64,000 nt of DNA from Cohnella rhizosphaerae (GCF_029525575.1 NZ_JAPDIA010000002.1:1-64000), one strand, 5' to 3'; counted from the stretch's first letter, positions 53,295-62,710 are shown. Program-made: numbers and translations. Notes: a model not told the origin generated them from the sequence alone.

Positions 53295-54582
53295 TTGGAC
53301 ACGCTGACAAATTTGCTTGCGAACTACGGATATGGACTTATCTTCTTGTTCCTGTGTCTCGAGATGCTCGCGCTACCGCTTCCGGGCGAGATGATGATGA
53401 GCTATATCGGGCTTTTCGTATATGAACAAAAGCTGGGTTGGACGTTCAGCGTCTTGTCGGCGGGCGCGGGCGTACTGACGGGCGTGACGTTCTCGTATTG
53501 GATCGGATACCGGCTGGGCCGGCCGTTTATCGCCCGGTACAGGCATCGCGTTCATTTGACGGAAGCGCGCATGGACAAGCTTGCCTTTTGGTTTGAAAAG
53601 TACGGGGACAAGCTGCTTGTCGTCGCTTATTTCATTCCCGGCGTCCGGCACATTACCGGGTATTTTTGCGGCGTTACCCGCATGCCTTTTCGGCGTTATG
53701 CGTTGTTTGCGTATTCCGGCGCGATCCTCTGGGTCGGATTGTTTATCTCTCTGGGCAAGGTGCTGGGGCCGAAGTGGGAGCTGTATCATGCGACGGTCAA
53801 CCGTTACATGATTATTTTCGGCATTGCCTCGGCGCTTGCGGCCGGCCTGGTTTATGTGTACAAAAAGTACAAGGACCGGGTCCTGGAAGCGCTCATGCGG
53901 CTGTTGGCGCAAGGGGGGGCGCCGTTTTCGCTCGTTCGGAAAAGTACGGCTGCTGCTGTTGGCTTCTTTCGCGGTGTTTATTGTGTTTTTCTCGCTCATG
54001 CTCGGGGTGATTCAGGACTTTTTGGGGCAGGAGTTCGGCCAGTTCGACGAGATTGCGTCCTTTCTGGTCATCGCCTCCTTCGGTCCTGGTTGGGACGGAT
54101 GGATGCACGTCTTCGAGCAGCTCGGCACGCTTTATTTATATGGTCCCGTGCTTGGCCTGACAGCGATTTGGATCATGCTGCACAGCAAGGAGCGGAGGCT
54201 CGACCTGATCTTTCTTGTATGGGTTGTCGCAGGCGGAGAGTTTCTCGACGAAATTTTGCGCACGGTCTTCCATCGTCCAGGGCCGGTCGCGGCGGACGTT
54301 CAGCTATTTAATACGTTCCCCAGCGAGGAAACGCTGATTACCTTGACGGTATGCGGCTACTCGGCATTTCTGCTGCTGCGTTATTACCACTTTCATTATA
54401 TCCGGGTTCCTCTCGTACTGGGGGCGATTCTGATCTGCCTGGCGGTGGGCGTAAGTCGGATTTATTTCGGCGTGCAGTACCCCAGCGACGTCTTCGCCGG
54501 ATATGTGTTCGGCGGCGCGTGGGTCAGTCTTCACGTCATGCTGCTGGAGATTCTCCGGAAGCTGCGGGCCGTCGGGGATTGA
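53295..54582 (+). CDS. DedA (VTT)-PAP2-like fusion membrane protein (one frame break)
   Basis: About 428 aa after removing one G from the 7-G run at 53915-53921. The corrected joint, [20 protein letters not shown], fuses two membrane domains. Residues about 1-200: DedA/VTT, with [11 protein letters not shown] and [14 protein letters not shown] holding the usual Glu and Arg. Residues about 210-428: PAP2 fold. The PAP2 motifs are altered: FPSEE where PSGH is expected and [12 protein letters not shown] where the catalytic His normally replaces Q, so phosphatase activity is doubtful. TTG start with GGAGG 9 nt upstream. Divergent from mprF; a role in lipid-carrier or phospholipid handling is inferred. 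Confidence 0.8.
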
Positions 54583-54772
54583 TGGCAGTCGCAAAAGGCA
54601 ATCGGCAATCCTTCCGCAAGATCATGCCTATCGATGAACCGCGAATCGGAAAGGATAGAAGAAAGGATAGAAAGAGGCCGCGCTTTCCATTCTGAGTCGG
54701 GCGGGGCGATTCGCGGATCGATCGGCGCGCTATTGGCGTGCCGACGATTTTCAGGCGGTTTGCATATAAAAG

Positions 54773-54950
54773 CCTGCATTTTTACATGTATTTTCTGCCG
54801 ACCAACGGCACGTGAAAAAATACATGCAAATTTGCAGGCAAATTCAAAGCGCAAGCCGGAAAACGGGCCGATGGAGGGAATTACCTGCACATTCGCATCT
54901 TTTGTTCCCGAAAGGATAGATATCGGCAAAATTAGATGTATATTTGCAGG
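54773..54950 (+). repeat. Two related hairpin elements bounded by CCTGCA/TGCAGG
   Basis: The first spans 54773-54838: CCTGCA, CATGTATTTT and TGCCG arms pair with CGGCA, AAAATACATG and TGCAGG around ACCAA. The second spans 54884-54950 with CCTGCA and CATCT pairing with AGATG and TGCAGG. Their right arms are similar (TACATGCAAATTTGCAGG against TAGATGTATATTTGCAGG). They are 66 and 67 nt long, 111 bp apart, in the gap after the DedA-PAP2 gene. Probably a small repeated intergenic element; reading frames through them are not convincing genes. Confidence 0.6.
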
Positions 54951-55026
54951 TTTTCGTCGAAATGAGACGGCGGATGACGATTGGCTGCTGGCGCCCCTGT
55001 TTTGAAACGAAGCTCCAGGTAGAAAC

Positions 55027-55190
55027 TTTTCGCCAAGTGGCGCTGTACAGCGTCTCTCCGCCTTGGTTGCCGCCGAGAATCCGCAATGTGACGTCTTACA
55101 GCGCTACTTCGCTAATTTAAGCGCCGAAGTCCCGACAAGTGGCGCTGTACAGCGTCTCTCCGCCAATGTAGGGGGCGAGGTTCCGCCGCC
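55027..55190 (+). repeat. Intergenic tandem array 4: 51-bp period, three copies
   Basis: AAGTGGCGCTGTACAGCG-type units at 55035, 55086 (diverged) and 55137. The palindrome CGCTGTACAGCG and CTCTCCGCC tail relate it to array 3. Lies just beyond the 3' end of the beta-helix gene that ends at 55213 (minus strand). Confidence 0.8.
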
Positions 55191-55212
55191 GGTCCAATAC
55201 CGTCGGCCTGGC

Positions 55213-56976
55213 TTAGAAGCCGATGTTGTCGAGCAAGTGGATCGTGCCGTTCTTGAACGTCGTGTTGGCGCCTTTGTCGTTAATCAGCGTATTGCCCGAG
55301 AAGTAGACGTCCTTGATCTGACCGTCGCCCCATACGCCGATTCCGCGATGCGCGGCGTTTTTGATGATGTTTTCCTTAAAGGTAACGTTGTCGATCACGC
55401 CCGTCGAGGCGTATACGAGCACGTTCGGATGATTCTGGGGCTCCTGGATGCCCGTATGGTCGACCGTGTTGCCCTTTACCGTGACGTTGCTGACGTTGGC
55501 CGTATTGTAGGAGCCTTCGCAGGCGATATAGATGCCCGCCATTTGCGTATCCTTGACGGCGTTGCCTTCGATCAGCACGTCTTTGCCGCCGACGACGGAG
55601 ATGCCGCGCGCCTTGGAGCCGTATCCGACATCGTTGTTGCGGATCGTGATGTCGTTGACGGCCGGCTCGTCGTAGCTGACGACCGCGATCGTGTCGTCGC
55701 CGACGCCCTTCACGAGGTTGCCCTCGACCGTGATATCGCTGCTTCCGTTCGTCATATGAATGCCGTCGGCACCGGTCGAATCGACGACATTGTTGGAGAT
55801 GCGGCCGCCCTTGGCTGCATAGGTGACCAGAATGCCGGCCGTGCTGGACTTATAGACGTAGACATGGTCGATGACGAAATTCGTGGCGCTGCGGACGGTG
55901 ATGCTGTTTTTTTCGTTGGCGCCGTTGCCCCGCGGGACTGTCGTCGCGTATGCATGCTTGATGTCGCTCAGTTTGACGCCGTCGCCCTTGATGTCGATCG
56001 AGCCGTTCTGCGGATCCGTGGAGGTGAGCGTCGTCTTGTCCATGCCGGCGCCGCTCAGGCTGACGCCGTCGAGCGTCAGGATCTTGCCGAGCGTGAAGTT
56101 GCCGGCAGGCACGGTCACGAGCTTGCCCTGCGTCTTGGCCTTGCTCACGCAGGCGGCGAAGGCGGCGTAGTCGTCCTTGCCGTCGTCGGCGATCGCGCCG
56201 CAGCTCGTCACGTCGATGCCGGCAGTGGTCGGCATTGTCGTTGGAGACGCGGAAGGCGTTGCCGTTACAACCGGCGTAGCCGTGGGCGTCGGAGTTGGAG
56301 TTGGAGTAGGTGTAGGTGTATGTGTAGGTGTTGTCGAAGGCAAAGCCGTAACGGTTGCCGGCTTGGCGATCGGGGACGCTGTCGGCGCAGCGACAGGCGC
56401 ATCCGGCTTGAATTCGATCGTCGGGCTCCAGAGCGCGTTATCGCCGACTGCCGTATTCCTGCGATTCACGATAAAATAGATCGCCGTTCCCTTTTCGACG
56501 GGGACGCTGCCGACGCTTTTCGGCGCATAGCCTTTGACGAGGGTCAACGTATTTTTCCAGAGCATCTTGCTGTCCTTCAACACGGTGACCACGATGCCGT
56601 CGCCGAGTTCGGAGCTCCTCGACACCTCGCCGGTGATCGCGATCGTGCCCTTGCCAGGCGACACCCACTTCAGGACGGCGTCTGCGTTGTCGGACGGATG
56701 CAGCTGATCCTTGGAGATCCGGGGGTAATCGCCGTTCGACGGCTGCCAGCGTTTGTTATCGGCGTTATAGACGAGATCGGCATATTCGGAGCCTGCGAGC
56801 GACTGATAGTACCATTGATGCTTGCCTTGCACAAGATCGAAGTCGGCGGCGGCGGAGAAGATTTGCGAGGTATTGCCGGAGAGCGCATAGGCCGTCTTGT
56901 CGGCATTGGACGAGAAACCATAGACGACACCGAGGGCCAAAACAAGCGCCAAAACCACCGAACTGAACTTTTTCAA
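55213..56976 (-). CDS. Secreted right-handed parallel beta-helix protein with carbohydrate-binding-like N-domain
   Basis: Intact, 587 aa; TTG start at 56976 behind GGAGG. Signal peptide about 1-31 (LALVLALGVVYGFSS). N-terminal beta domain (about 35-195; DFDLVQGKHQWYYQ, WSPTIEFKPDAP), a Pro/Thr linker (about 200-245), then a pectate-lyase-superfamily beta-helix (about 250-587) starting DVTSCGAIADDGKDDYAAF. Many PbH1 turns follow (NFVIDHVYVYKSSTAGILV, GGRISNNVVDSTGADGIHM). No SLH domain, so probably secreted free. Likely a polysaccharide lyase or hydrolase of unknown specificity; single-gene unit. Confidence 0.85.
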   Translation of the reverse strand: MKKFSSVVLALVLALGVVYGFSSNADKTAYALSGNTSQIFSAAADFDLVQGKHQWYYQSLAGSEYADLVYNADNKRWQPSNGDYPRISKDQLHPSDNADAVLKWVSPGKGTIAITGEVSRSSELGDGIVVTVLKDSKMLWKNTLTLVKGYAPKSVGSVPVEKGTAIYFIVNRRNTAVGDNALWSPTIEFKPDAPVAAPTASPIAKPATVTALPSTTPTHTPTPTPTPTPTPTATPVVTATPSASPTTMPTTAGIDVTSCGAIADDGKDDYAAFAACVSKAKTQGKLVTVPAGNFTLGKILTLDGVSLSGAGMDKTTLTSTDPQNGSIDIKGDGVKLSDIKHAYATTVPRGNGANEKNSITVRSATNFVIDHVYVYKSSTAGILVTYAAKGGRISNNVVDSTGADGIHMTNGSSDITVEGNLVKGVGDDTIAVVSYDEPAVNDITIRNNDVGYGSKARGISVVGGKDVLIEGNAVKDTQMAGIYIACEGSYNTANVSNVTVKGNTVDHTGIQEPQNHPNVLVYASTGVIDNVTFKENIIKNAAHRGIGVWGDGQIKDVYFSGNTLINDKGANTTFKNGTIHLLDNIGF

Positions 56977-57418
56977 AAAAAAACCTCCATCGCATGTTTG
57001 GATGTCGAACCAGGCGGGTAAAGACGGAGTGATAGGTCTGCTTATTTAGCATATCGGCAAAAAAAAACATCGGCATGAAGACTTTGGCAGCGCTTTGGAG
57101 GATGCCAATTTATTCCTGCTGTTTTTTTCGAGCCCTATTACGTTTAAACCTGCGAACGACGGATTATCCCCATCGCTTTCAGCTCCAGCTAGTACATGCC
57201 TGCTTAAATCATCGATCTATTAATACGAAGCGATTTACCTTGAGAGGTCCATCGAAAAAGTTGATCTATCGTCCGATTAAATTAATCGACAAATTGCAAA
57301 ATCTTGGATTTCAGATCGTCTGAGCAGACGGCCCGATAATATTCTGAACCAAATCTCGCTCTGATTGAGCCAGGAAGAATGCTAAGGTATGAAGCACCTG
57401 CTGGACCGGACCGTGAAG

Positions 57419-57684
57419 CTGTAGAGTAACTTTTTGCCTTTCCAGCACCATTTCGACCCGTTCCCGATCCTGTAGAGTAACTTTTCTCCTTTAATGCACC
57501 ATCTCGACCGGTTTGCGAGCCTGTAGAGTAACTTTTCTCTTTTACAGCACCATTTCAACCGGTTTGCGAGCCTGTAGAGTAACTTTTCTCCTTTACAGCA
57601 CCATTTCGACCGGTTCCCGAGCCTGTAGAGTAACTTCTCTCCTTTAATGCACCATTTCGAACGGTTCGCGACGCTGTAGAGCTT
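57419..57684 (+). repeat. Intergenic tandem array 5: 51-bp period, five full copies plus a partial
   Basis: CTGTAGAGTAAC-starting units at 57419, 57470, 57521, 57572, 57623 and 57674, exactly 51 bp apart; the last is truncated. The core CTGTAGAGTAACTT resembles the complement of array 3 (CTGTACAGCGTTACTT). The array lies in a gap of more than 900 bp; the stretch 56977-57418 before it is lower in GC, and I see no convincing gene there. Confidence 0.93.
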
Positions 57685-57766
57685 GTTTGAGGTGAAAATC
57701 CTGCACTTTAATCGATTGGTGATTACGCCGTGCTGCAGGTAGATCCCCTGTCCTGCTCATAATATG

Positions 57767-57810
57767 CGACAAAAAAGGCTGTCCTGGATGTGGGACAGCC
57801 TTTTTTGTCG
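57767..57810. terminator. Bidirectional intrinsic terminator downstream of the SASP gene
   Basis: CGACAAAAAAGGCTGTCC and GGGACAGCCTTTTTTGTCG form an almost perfect stem around a short TGGATGT loop. T-rich on both strands. Confidence 0.9.
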
Positions 57811-57901
57811 TGTAATACGTATCGCTTCGAGGACGCGCATCGCGCGGCCGCTCCGTCGGAATCGCCGGCAGCGGCTGCAGCACCCGTAAGCGCGCTTGGA
57901 A

Positions 57902-58054
57902 TTAGCCTTTTCGGCTAGGCAGCTTCGTTACGGACCCTGTGCCTTGGGATTGTTCGGAAGCGAATTCCGTGTCGCTTTGAGACGAAGCCGGCATTTTGTT
58001 CGCTTGAACGTTCGCGCCTTTGCGAGTCGTTCCGTTTTGCTTGTTGTTCGGCAT
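57902..58054 (-). CDS. Gamma-type small acid-soluble spore protein
   Basis: 50 aa from ATG 58054 (MPNNKQNGTTRKGANV), with GGGAGGTG about 9 nt upstream; the longer open frame lacks an RBS. Rich in Asn, Gln, Ser and Lys with no hydrophobic core, and contains SDTEFASEQ, the signature of gamma-type SASP (FGTEFASET in SspE), where germination protease cuts. A single TEFASE unit is present, against two in Bacillus subtilis SspE (84 aa). Gamma SASP is stored in the spore core as an amino-acid reserve. Expected to be sporulation-controlled (forespore). Single gene with its own terminator. Confidence 0.8.
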   Translation of the reverse strand: MPNNKQNGTTRKGANVQANKMPASSQSDTEFASEQSQGTGSVTKLPSRKG

Positions 58055-58150
58055 GCGTTGCACCTCCCGCGCTTGAAATGGAACAGCATGCATAGGTTTC
58101 CGATCGCGACGGCGAACTATGCTGGAAGCGAAGATAAAAATGGCGGATGC

Positions 58151-58189
58151 AAAACCGCCTGCGCCATAGAAAGGCGGCAGGCGGTTTTT
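58151..58189. terminator. Intrinsic terminator downstream of the MMPL exporter gene
   Basis: AAAACCGCCTGCGCC and GGCGGCAGGCGGTTTT pair around ATAGAAA, with T-rich flanks in both directions. Confidence 0.85.
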
Positions 58190-58239
58190 GAAGTTGCGCT
58201 TATGGCGTTGCGCTTATGGCGTTGCCTATCGTCAAGCGA

Positions 58240-60660
58240 TCAGTTTTCGCCCTTGGCTTTCAGCTGGGCGAGCAGCTTGTCGCCTTCGACGTCCAGATTC
58301 GGCAGGATACGGTCGAGCCACTTGGGCAGGCGCCAGGCGGCATTGCCGAAGATCGCCATGACCGCGGGGACGAGCGCCATGCGTACGATGAAGGCGTCGA
58401 CCAGAATGCCGACCGCGAGGGCGAAGCCGATCTGCTTGATCATGATGTCCGGCGCGAATATAAAGCCGGCGAAGACGGAGACCATGATGACGGCGGCTGC
58501 CACGACGACGCGGCTGGCTTGTTCGTAACCATGGACGACGCCGTCGATCCCTTTATGGCCGTGAACGTACGATTCGCGCATCGAGCTGACGAGGAACACC
58601 TGATAGTCCATCGCCAGTCCGTACAAAATGCCGGTTACCAGGATCGGCATGAAGCTGAGCAGCGGCCCGCCGGTGTCGAAGCCGAACAGCGCGTGAAGCC
58701 AGCCCCACTGGTAGACGGCCGTCGTGATGCCGAACGTCGCGAGCACGCTGAGCAGGAAGCCGACCGTCGCTTTGATCGGCACGATGATCGACCGGAAGAC
58801 GAGCAGCAGGATGATCAACGACAAAATCACGATAATAACGATGTACACCGGGAACGCTTCCGCCAGCTTGGCCGACATGTCGATATTAATCGCGGTGAAG
58901 CCCGTGACGCCGAGCTTGACGTCGCTGGCTTTGGCGACCGGCGAATCCGCGTCGCGCAGCGCCTGCACGAGATCCTTGGTCGCGTCGTCGTTCGGTCCGG
59001 TCGTCGGAATCAGGGTGATGATGCCGATATCGCCGGTTTCGTTGATGCCGAGCGGCGACACGATGGCGACGCCTTCCTGCCGCTGGAGGCCCTGAACGAT
59101 CGCGCCCAGCGTCTCCATCGTGATCTTGCCCGATTCGGCGCGCGGCTCGGCGACGAGCAGCAGCGGGCCGTTGTAGCCTTCGCCGAAGCCGGCGGAGATG
59201 GCGTCGTAGCTCTGGCGGGCTCCGGTGTCCAGGTTCGCCGTCGTGCCGGACGGAATGCCCATCTTCATCTCGGCGACCGGAATCGCGGCGAAGCCGAGGA
59301 CGACGACGACGAGCACGACGACAAGCCAGCGCACCTTGACGATGCCTTTGACCCAGGCATGCGCGAAGCCGTGCTTTTCGGATGCCGCTTTTTTCGCGCG
59401 GGCCTTGGCGGAGCAGATGCGTTCGCCGATGAGGCCGAGCAGCGCGGGCAGCAAGGTCAGCGCGATCAGCACGTTGACGAGGACGGTCGCCGCGGCGACG
59501 AGCGCCATGGCCGACAGGAACGTGATGCCGATGACGAGCATGCCGCACAGGGCGATGATAACGGTCAGTCCGGCGAAAAAGACGGCGCTGCCGGCGGTTC
59601 CGATCGCCCGGCTCGCGGCTTCGCGGGCGCTTAAGCCCTGGTCGATAATCATCCGGCGTTGCCGGTTGACGATGAATAGCGCGTAGTCGATGCCGACCGC
59701 GAGTCCGACCATGAGCGCGAGCACCGGCGTAATGTCGGTCATCGTCATGAATTTGGAAAAGGCGAAGGCTGCGCCGACGCTGATCCCGACGCCGAGGATG
59801 GCGATCAGAAGCGGAAGGCCCGCCGCCACGACCGAGCCGAGCGTCATGAGCAGCACGACGGCCGCGACGACGATGCCGACAGCTTCGGTGGAGCCGATCG
59901 CCGGCTTGCTCTTCAGCGAGTCGCTCGGCAGCGCGGTGATGCCCGAGCCGCCTTGCTGGACGCTCTCCGCCGCTTCGATGATTTGATCCGGCACCTCTTC
60001 GGGCAGCGAAGTCTGCTGCACGGTGAATTGGAACTGGAACAGGGCGACGCCGCCGTCCGCCGCGATCAGGACGCCGGGCACCGGCGCGCCGTCGATCATC
60101 ATCGGCCCGTAGGGAGCGGCTGCGGCTGCTTGGCCGGCCGCGCTATTTTGCGCCGTGTTCGCGGCCGCCGCGCCTTCCGTTTGGCCGGCTGACTGTCTGT
60201 CGGTCTGGCCCGATCCTTGGCCGCCGGCCTGATCGCTTGTACCGCCCGCTTGTCCGCCGGCTTGACCGGCCGCCTGGCCGTTCGTCTGGCCGCCGTCCGC
60301 GGCAGCGCCCGCGGCCGCCTGCCGGGCGAGCTCCGCCGGGTTAATGACATACGTATTTTTGTAGACCTCATTAACCGCCTTTTGAATCAAGGAGCCGCGC
60401 TCCGCGGTGTCGAGACGCTCGCCCTTCGGCGCGGTGAATACGATGCTGGCCTGTCCGCCGGAAGCTGCCGGGAGCTCTTCGGCCAGCTGGTCCAGCACTT
60501 TTTGCGACTCGGTGCCCTCGATCTTCATCTCGGAGCTGACGTGGATGCCGTTCACGCCGAGCAGCGCGAGGACGACGGCGAGGATGACGACCCAGCCGGC
60601 GATGAACGGCCACGGCTTGCCGTACGCGGTCTTGCCCAATTTGTACAGAAATGTCGACAT
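58240..60660 (-). CDS. MMPL/RND-family membrane exporter
   Basis: Intact, 806 aa from ATG 60660 (MSTFLYKLGKTAYGKPWPF). Twelve TM helices in two halves, each with a large extracellular loop. RND motifs: GLAVGIDYALFIVNRQRRMI in the first half and ILYGLAMDYQVFLVSSMRE in the second, both holding the proton-relay Asp-Tyr. The first loop has an unusual low-complexity Gln/Gly/Ala stretch (about 110-175). Proton-driven export of lipids, drugs or lipopeptides. Located 51 bp downstream of a TetR gene on the same strand, with tandem palindromes upstream, so probably a drug-inducible exporter. Two ATGs lie near the GGAGAG site; this frame uses the second. Confidence 0.9.
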   Translation of the reverse strand: MSTFLYKLGKTAYGKPWPFIAGWVVILAVVLALLGVNGIHVSSEMKIEGTESQKVLDQLAEELPAASGGQASIVFTAPKGERLDTAERGSLIQKAVNEVYKNTYVINPAELARQAAAGAAADGGQTNGQAAGQAGGQAGGTSDQAGGQGSGQTDRQSAGQTEGAAAANTAQNSAAGQAAAAAPYGPMMIDGAPVPGVLIAADGGVALFQFQFTVQQTSLPEEVPDQIIEAAESVQQGGSGITALPSDSLKSKPAIGSTEAVGIVVAAVVLLMTLGSVVAAGLPLLIAILGVGISVGAAFAFSKFMTMTDITPVLALMVGLAVGIDYALFIVNRQRRMIIDQGLSAREAASRAIGTAGSAVFFAGLTVIIALCGMLVIGITFLSAMALVAAATVLVNVLIALTLLPALLGLIGERICSAKARAKKAASEKHGFAHAWVKGIVKVRWLVVVLVVVVLGFAAIPVAEMKMGIPSGTTANLDTGARQSYDAISAGFGEGYNGPLLLVAEPRAESGKITMETLGAIVQGLQRQEGVAIVSPLGINETGDIGIITLIPTTGPNDDATKDLVQALRDADSPVAKASDVKLGVTGFTAINIDMSAKLAEAFPVYIVIIVILSLIILLLVFRSIIVPIKATVGFLLSVLATFGITTAVYQWGWLHALFGFDTGGPLLSFMPILVTGILYGLAMDYQVFLVSSMRESYVHGHKGIDGVVHGYEQASRVVVAAAVIMVSVFAGFIFAPDIMIKQIGFALAVGILVDAFIVRMALVPAVMAIFGNAAWRLPKWLDRILPNLDVEGDKLLAQLKAKGEN

Positions 60661-60711
60661 AGCGGGGCATTCTCTCCTTTTATCTATAAGCAATCTTTGC
60701 GAAAAACCGGT

Positions 60712-61334
60712 CTAGAAGCCTTGGCGCAAGTAGCCGAACGCCGTATCCAGGTACTGCTCGAACGTCATCGCGTCGGTCGCTTCGGCCGCGGGTTCGTCCG
60801 GCAGGAGCACGCTCAGACTGCCGTCGATGAGCGGCAGCATGACGCCGTACATCGCGCCGGCCAGCAGATGGGGATAGCTCTCGGGATATCGCCCGCGGGA
60901 CAGCTCGCTCAGAATCGCCTGCGCCTCGAATTGCAGCTTGCGAAGCAAGATCAAAATGTACGGCTCGAGCGTCGGCGCTTCCTTGGACATCGTCACGAGC
61001 GTGCGGAGCTTTCGGAACATTTCTGCGGTAATCCGCAATTTGAGCAAATGCTGCAGCGTATCGAGCGGATGGGCATCGGGCGGTATGGCGGCGAGCAACT
61101 GCTCCGGGGGGCTTGTGGTTTTCCTTGAAGGCCACGGTGGACATGACGACCGCTTCTTCCTTGCACGAAAAATGGTTGGCGAACGTCCTTCTGGAATAGC
61201 CGGCGCGCTGGGCGATGTCGTCGACCACGAAGCCGTCCAGCCCGCGCTCCAGCGCGAGCTCGTAGGCGGCATCCGCCAGGGCATGCGCGGTCGCTTCTTT
61301 TTTTAAGGTCGCGCAGCGTTTGTTTGATCATCAT
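60712..61334 (-). CDS. TetR-family transcriptional regulator (two frame breaks)
   Basis: About 206 aa after removing one base from the 7-base run at 61297-61303 (junction LKKEATAHALADAAYELAL) and one from the 6-base run at 61107-61112 (junction NHKPPEQLLAAIP). N-terminal TetR HTH (about 10-60): VVDDIAQRAGYSRRTFANHF. The C-terminal helical ligand domain includes PYILILLRKLQFEAQAIL. First gene of a two-gene unit with the MMPL exporter; two palindromes upstream fit autorepression. The ligand is probably the exported compound. Confidence 0.85.
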
Positions 61335-61371
61335 ATCGTCTTATTTGTACACCTCACTTCATAGTTATATT

Positions 61372-61404
61372 ATTGCCCAAAGGGCAATGTTGCACAATGG
61401 GTAA
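61372..61404. promoter_or_regulatory. Tandem TetR operator candidates
   Basis: ATTGCCCAAAGGGCAAT (61372-61388) is a 17-bp perfect palindrome. TTGCACAATGGGTAA (61390-61404) is a diverged second copy whose centre lies 17 bp away. Both are within 70 bp upstream of the TetR start, the arrangement of autoregulated tetR-exporter operons. Confidence 0.6.
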
Positions 61405-61470
61405 TGTGTTACGGATTAGTGAACGCTTACTGGCCATCGTCCTTTGAAACGAAAGCGCGGCTAGCCCCCT

Positions 61471-61499
61471 TTGCGGCGATGGCGGAAAGGGACTATAAT
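61471..61499 (+). promoter_or_regulatory. SigA-type promoter of the AraC-like gene at 61544
   Basis: TTGCGG (61471-61476), 17-bp spacer, perfect TATAAT (61494-61499), 44 bp before the ATG. Confidence 0.7.
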
Positions 61500-61543
61500 T
61501 TGGACCACGATGCGAAGCGATCGCAGCCGGAGGAGCTCCGTTC

Positions 61544-62569
61544 ATGAACCAGCAAACGACCGACCTTATTAAGCTTGCGCCCGGATTTTGGACGGCGCTG
61601 AAGCGAATGGGACTTTCAGGGCGCGATATCGCCCGTCAAGCCGGCCTGCCCGTCGCGATCATAAACGAACCGGCCGTCACCGTCATCCAATACTTCGCCA
61701 TCTGGCGGGCTTATGCCGATCTGTCGGGAGACACGGCCAAAGGGATCGTCGATATGGCGACCGCCTTCGAAACCGCGCAATACCCGCCTACTGTCCTCGC
61801 TACCTATCACGCGCCAAACTACCGCGATGCGCTTTTCCGCATGGTTCGATACAAACAGCTATGTCCGCCAGAGAGCTTAAGCATCCGGGAGGAAGGCGAT
61901 CGCTGCACGATCGGGCTGGAATGGTGGGACGCCAATCTTGCCGGCCCGCCGGTCCTGATCGGCGTTACGCTGGCTTACCTGCTGGAGCTCGGACGCCGGG
62001 GGACCGGCCTTCGGTTGTCGGCGCAAAGGGTCGAATTCGCGCAGCCGATGGGCGACACGCGGACGCTTGAAGCCTACTTTGGCTGCCCGGTGCTGGTCGG
62101 CGGCGGGCGCAACCGCTTGACGCTTCGCCGAAGCGACCTGGATCGCCCCTTCGTTTCCTTTAACGAAGAGCTGGTAGACATGCTGACGCCTGCATTGGAC
62201 CGCACGTTGGACGAAAGGCTGAACGGCCGCACCCTGTCCGAGGCGGTTAAGCATGAAGTGAAACGCAGCCTTGCCGGCGGACGGTTCGACATTCGGACGG
62301 TGGGGAAGACGCTGGGCTTAAGCGATCGCACGCTGCAGCGCCGGCTTGCCGGCGAGGACGCAAGCTTCAAGGGATTGGTCGCCCAAGCGAGGCGCGAGCA
62401 GGCTTGCGCTTGCCTGGCGGACGCGTCGATCGGCCTGCAGGAGGTCGCTTTTCTGGTCGGCTACAAGGATCAAAACTCATTCTATCGCGCCTTTCGCCAG
62501 TGGGAGGGCAAGACGCCTTCCCGCTGGCGAGAGGAACATTCGGCCGCCGCGCATACGGCAAAGCAATAG
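61544..62569 (+). CDS. AraC-family regulator of the Arabinose_bd (OruR/ArgR-like) type
   Basis: Intact, 341 aa. N-terminal Arabinose_bd-like domain (about 20-200) with LSGRDIARQAGLPVAIIN. C-terminal AraC HTH (about 235-330): IRTVGKTLGLSDRTLQRRLA and LQEVAFLVGYKDQNSFYRAF, ending EGKTPSRWREEH. This subgroup is more common in Proteobacteria and Actinobacteria than in Firmicutes. RBS GGAGGAG. Followed by an SDR gene on the same strand (142-bp gap), its most likely target. Confidence 0.87.
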   Translation: MNQQTTDLIKLAPGFWTALKRMGLSGRDIARQAGLPVAIINEPAVTVIQYFAIWRAYADLSGDTAKGIVDMATAFETAQYPPTVLATYHAPNYRDALFRMVRYKQLCPPESLSIREEGDRCTIGLEWWDANLAGPPVLIGVTLAYLLELGRRGTGLRLSAQRVEFAQPMGDTRTLEAYFGCPVLVGGGRNRLTLRRSDLDRPFVSFNEELVDMLTPALDRTLDERLNGRTLSEAVKHEVKRSLAGGRFDIRTVGKTLGLSDRTLQRRLAGEDASFKGLVAQARREQACACLADASIGLQEVAFLVGYKDQNSFYRAFRQWEGKTPSRWREEHSAAAHTAKQ

Positions 62570-62710
62570 TCGTGGCGCCTTCGGCAAGCAGGTTGGCGCC
62601 GTCCGCTAGTTACCGGAAAGGCGAGAGAAGGTAACATGGGGATTGTCCGCCGCTCGCGCGACAGGCGCGCGCGGCTCGACGACGGCTCAATTAAGAAGGA
62701 GACTGGCTGC

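Noticed and set aside
54531..55005. Overlapping open frames on both strands in the gap after the DedA-PAP2 gene
   Set aside because: They run through the paired hairpin elements, and their Cys/Phe-rich repeats mirror the inverted repeats. No start signals.
57075..57323. 82-codon plus-strand open frame after the beta-helix gene start
   Set aside because: No recognisable domain or convincing RBS, and no supporting context; likely chance in a lower-GC gap.
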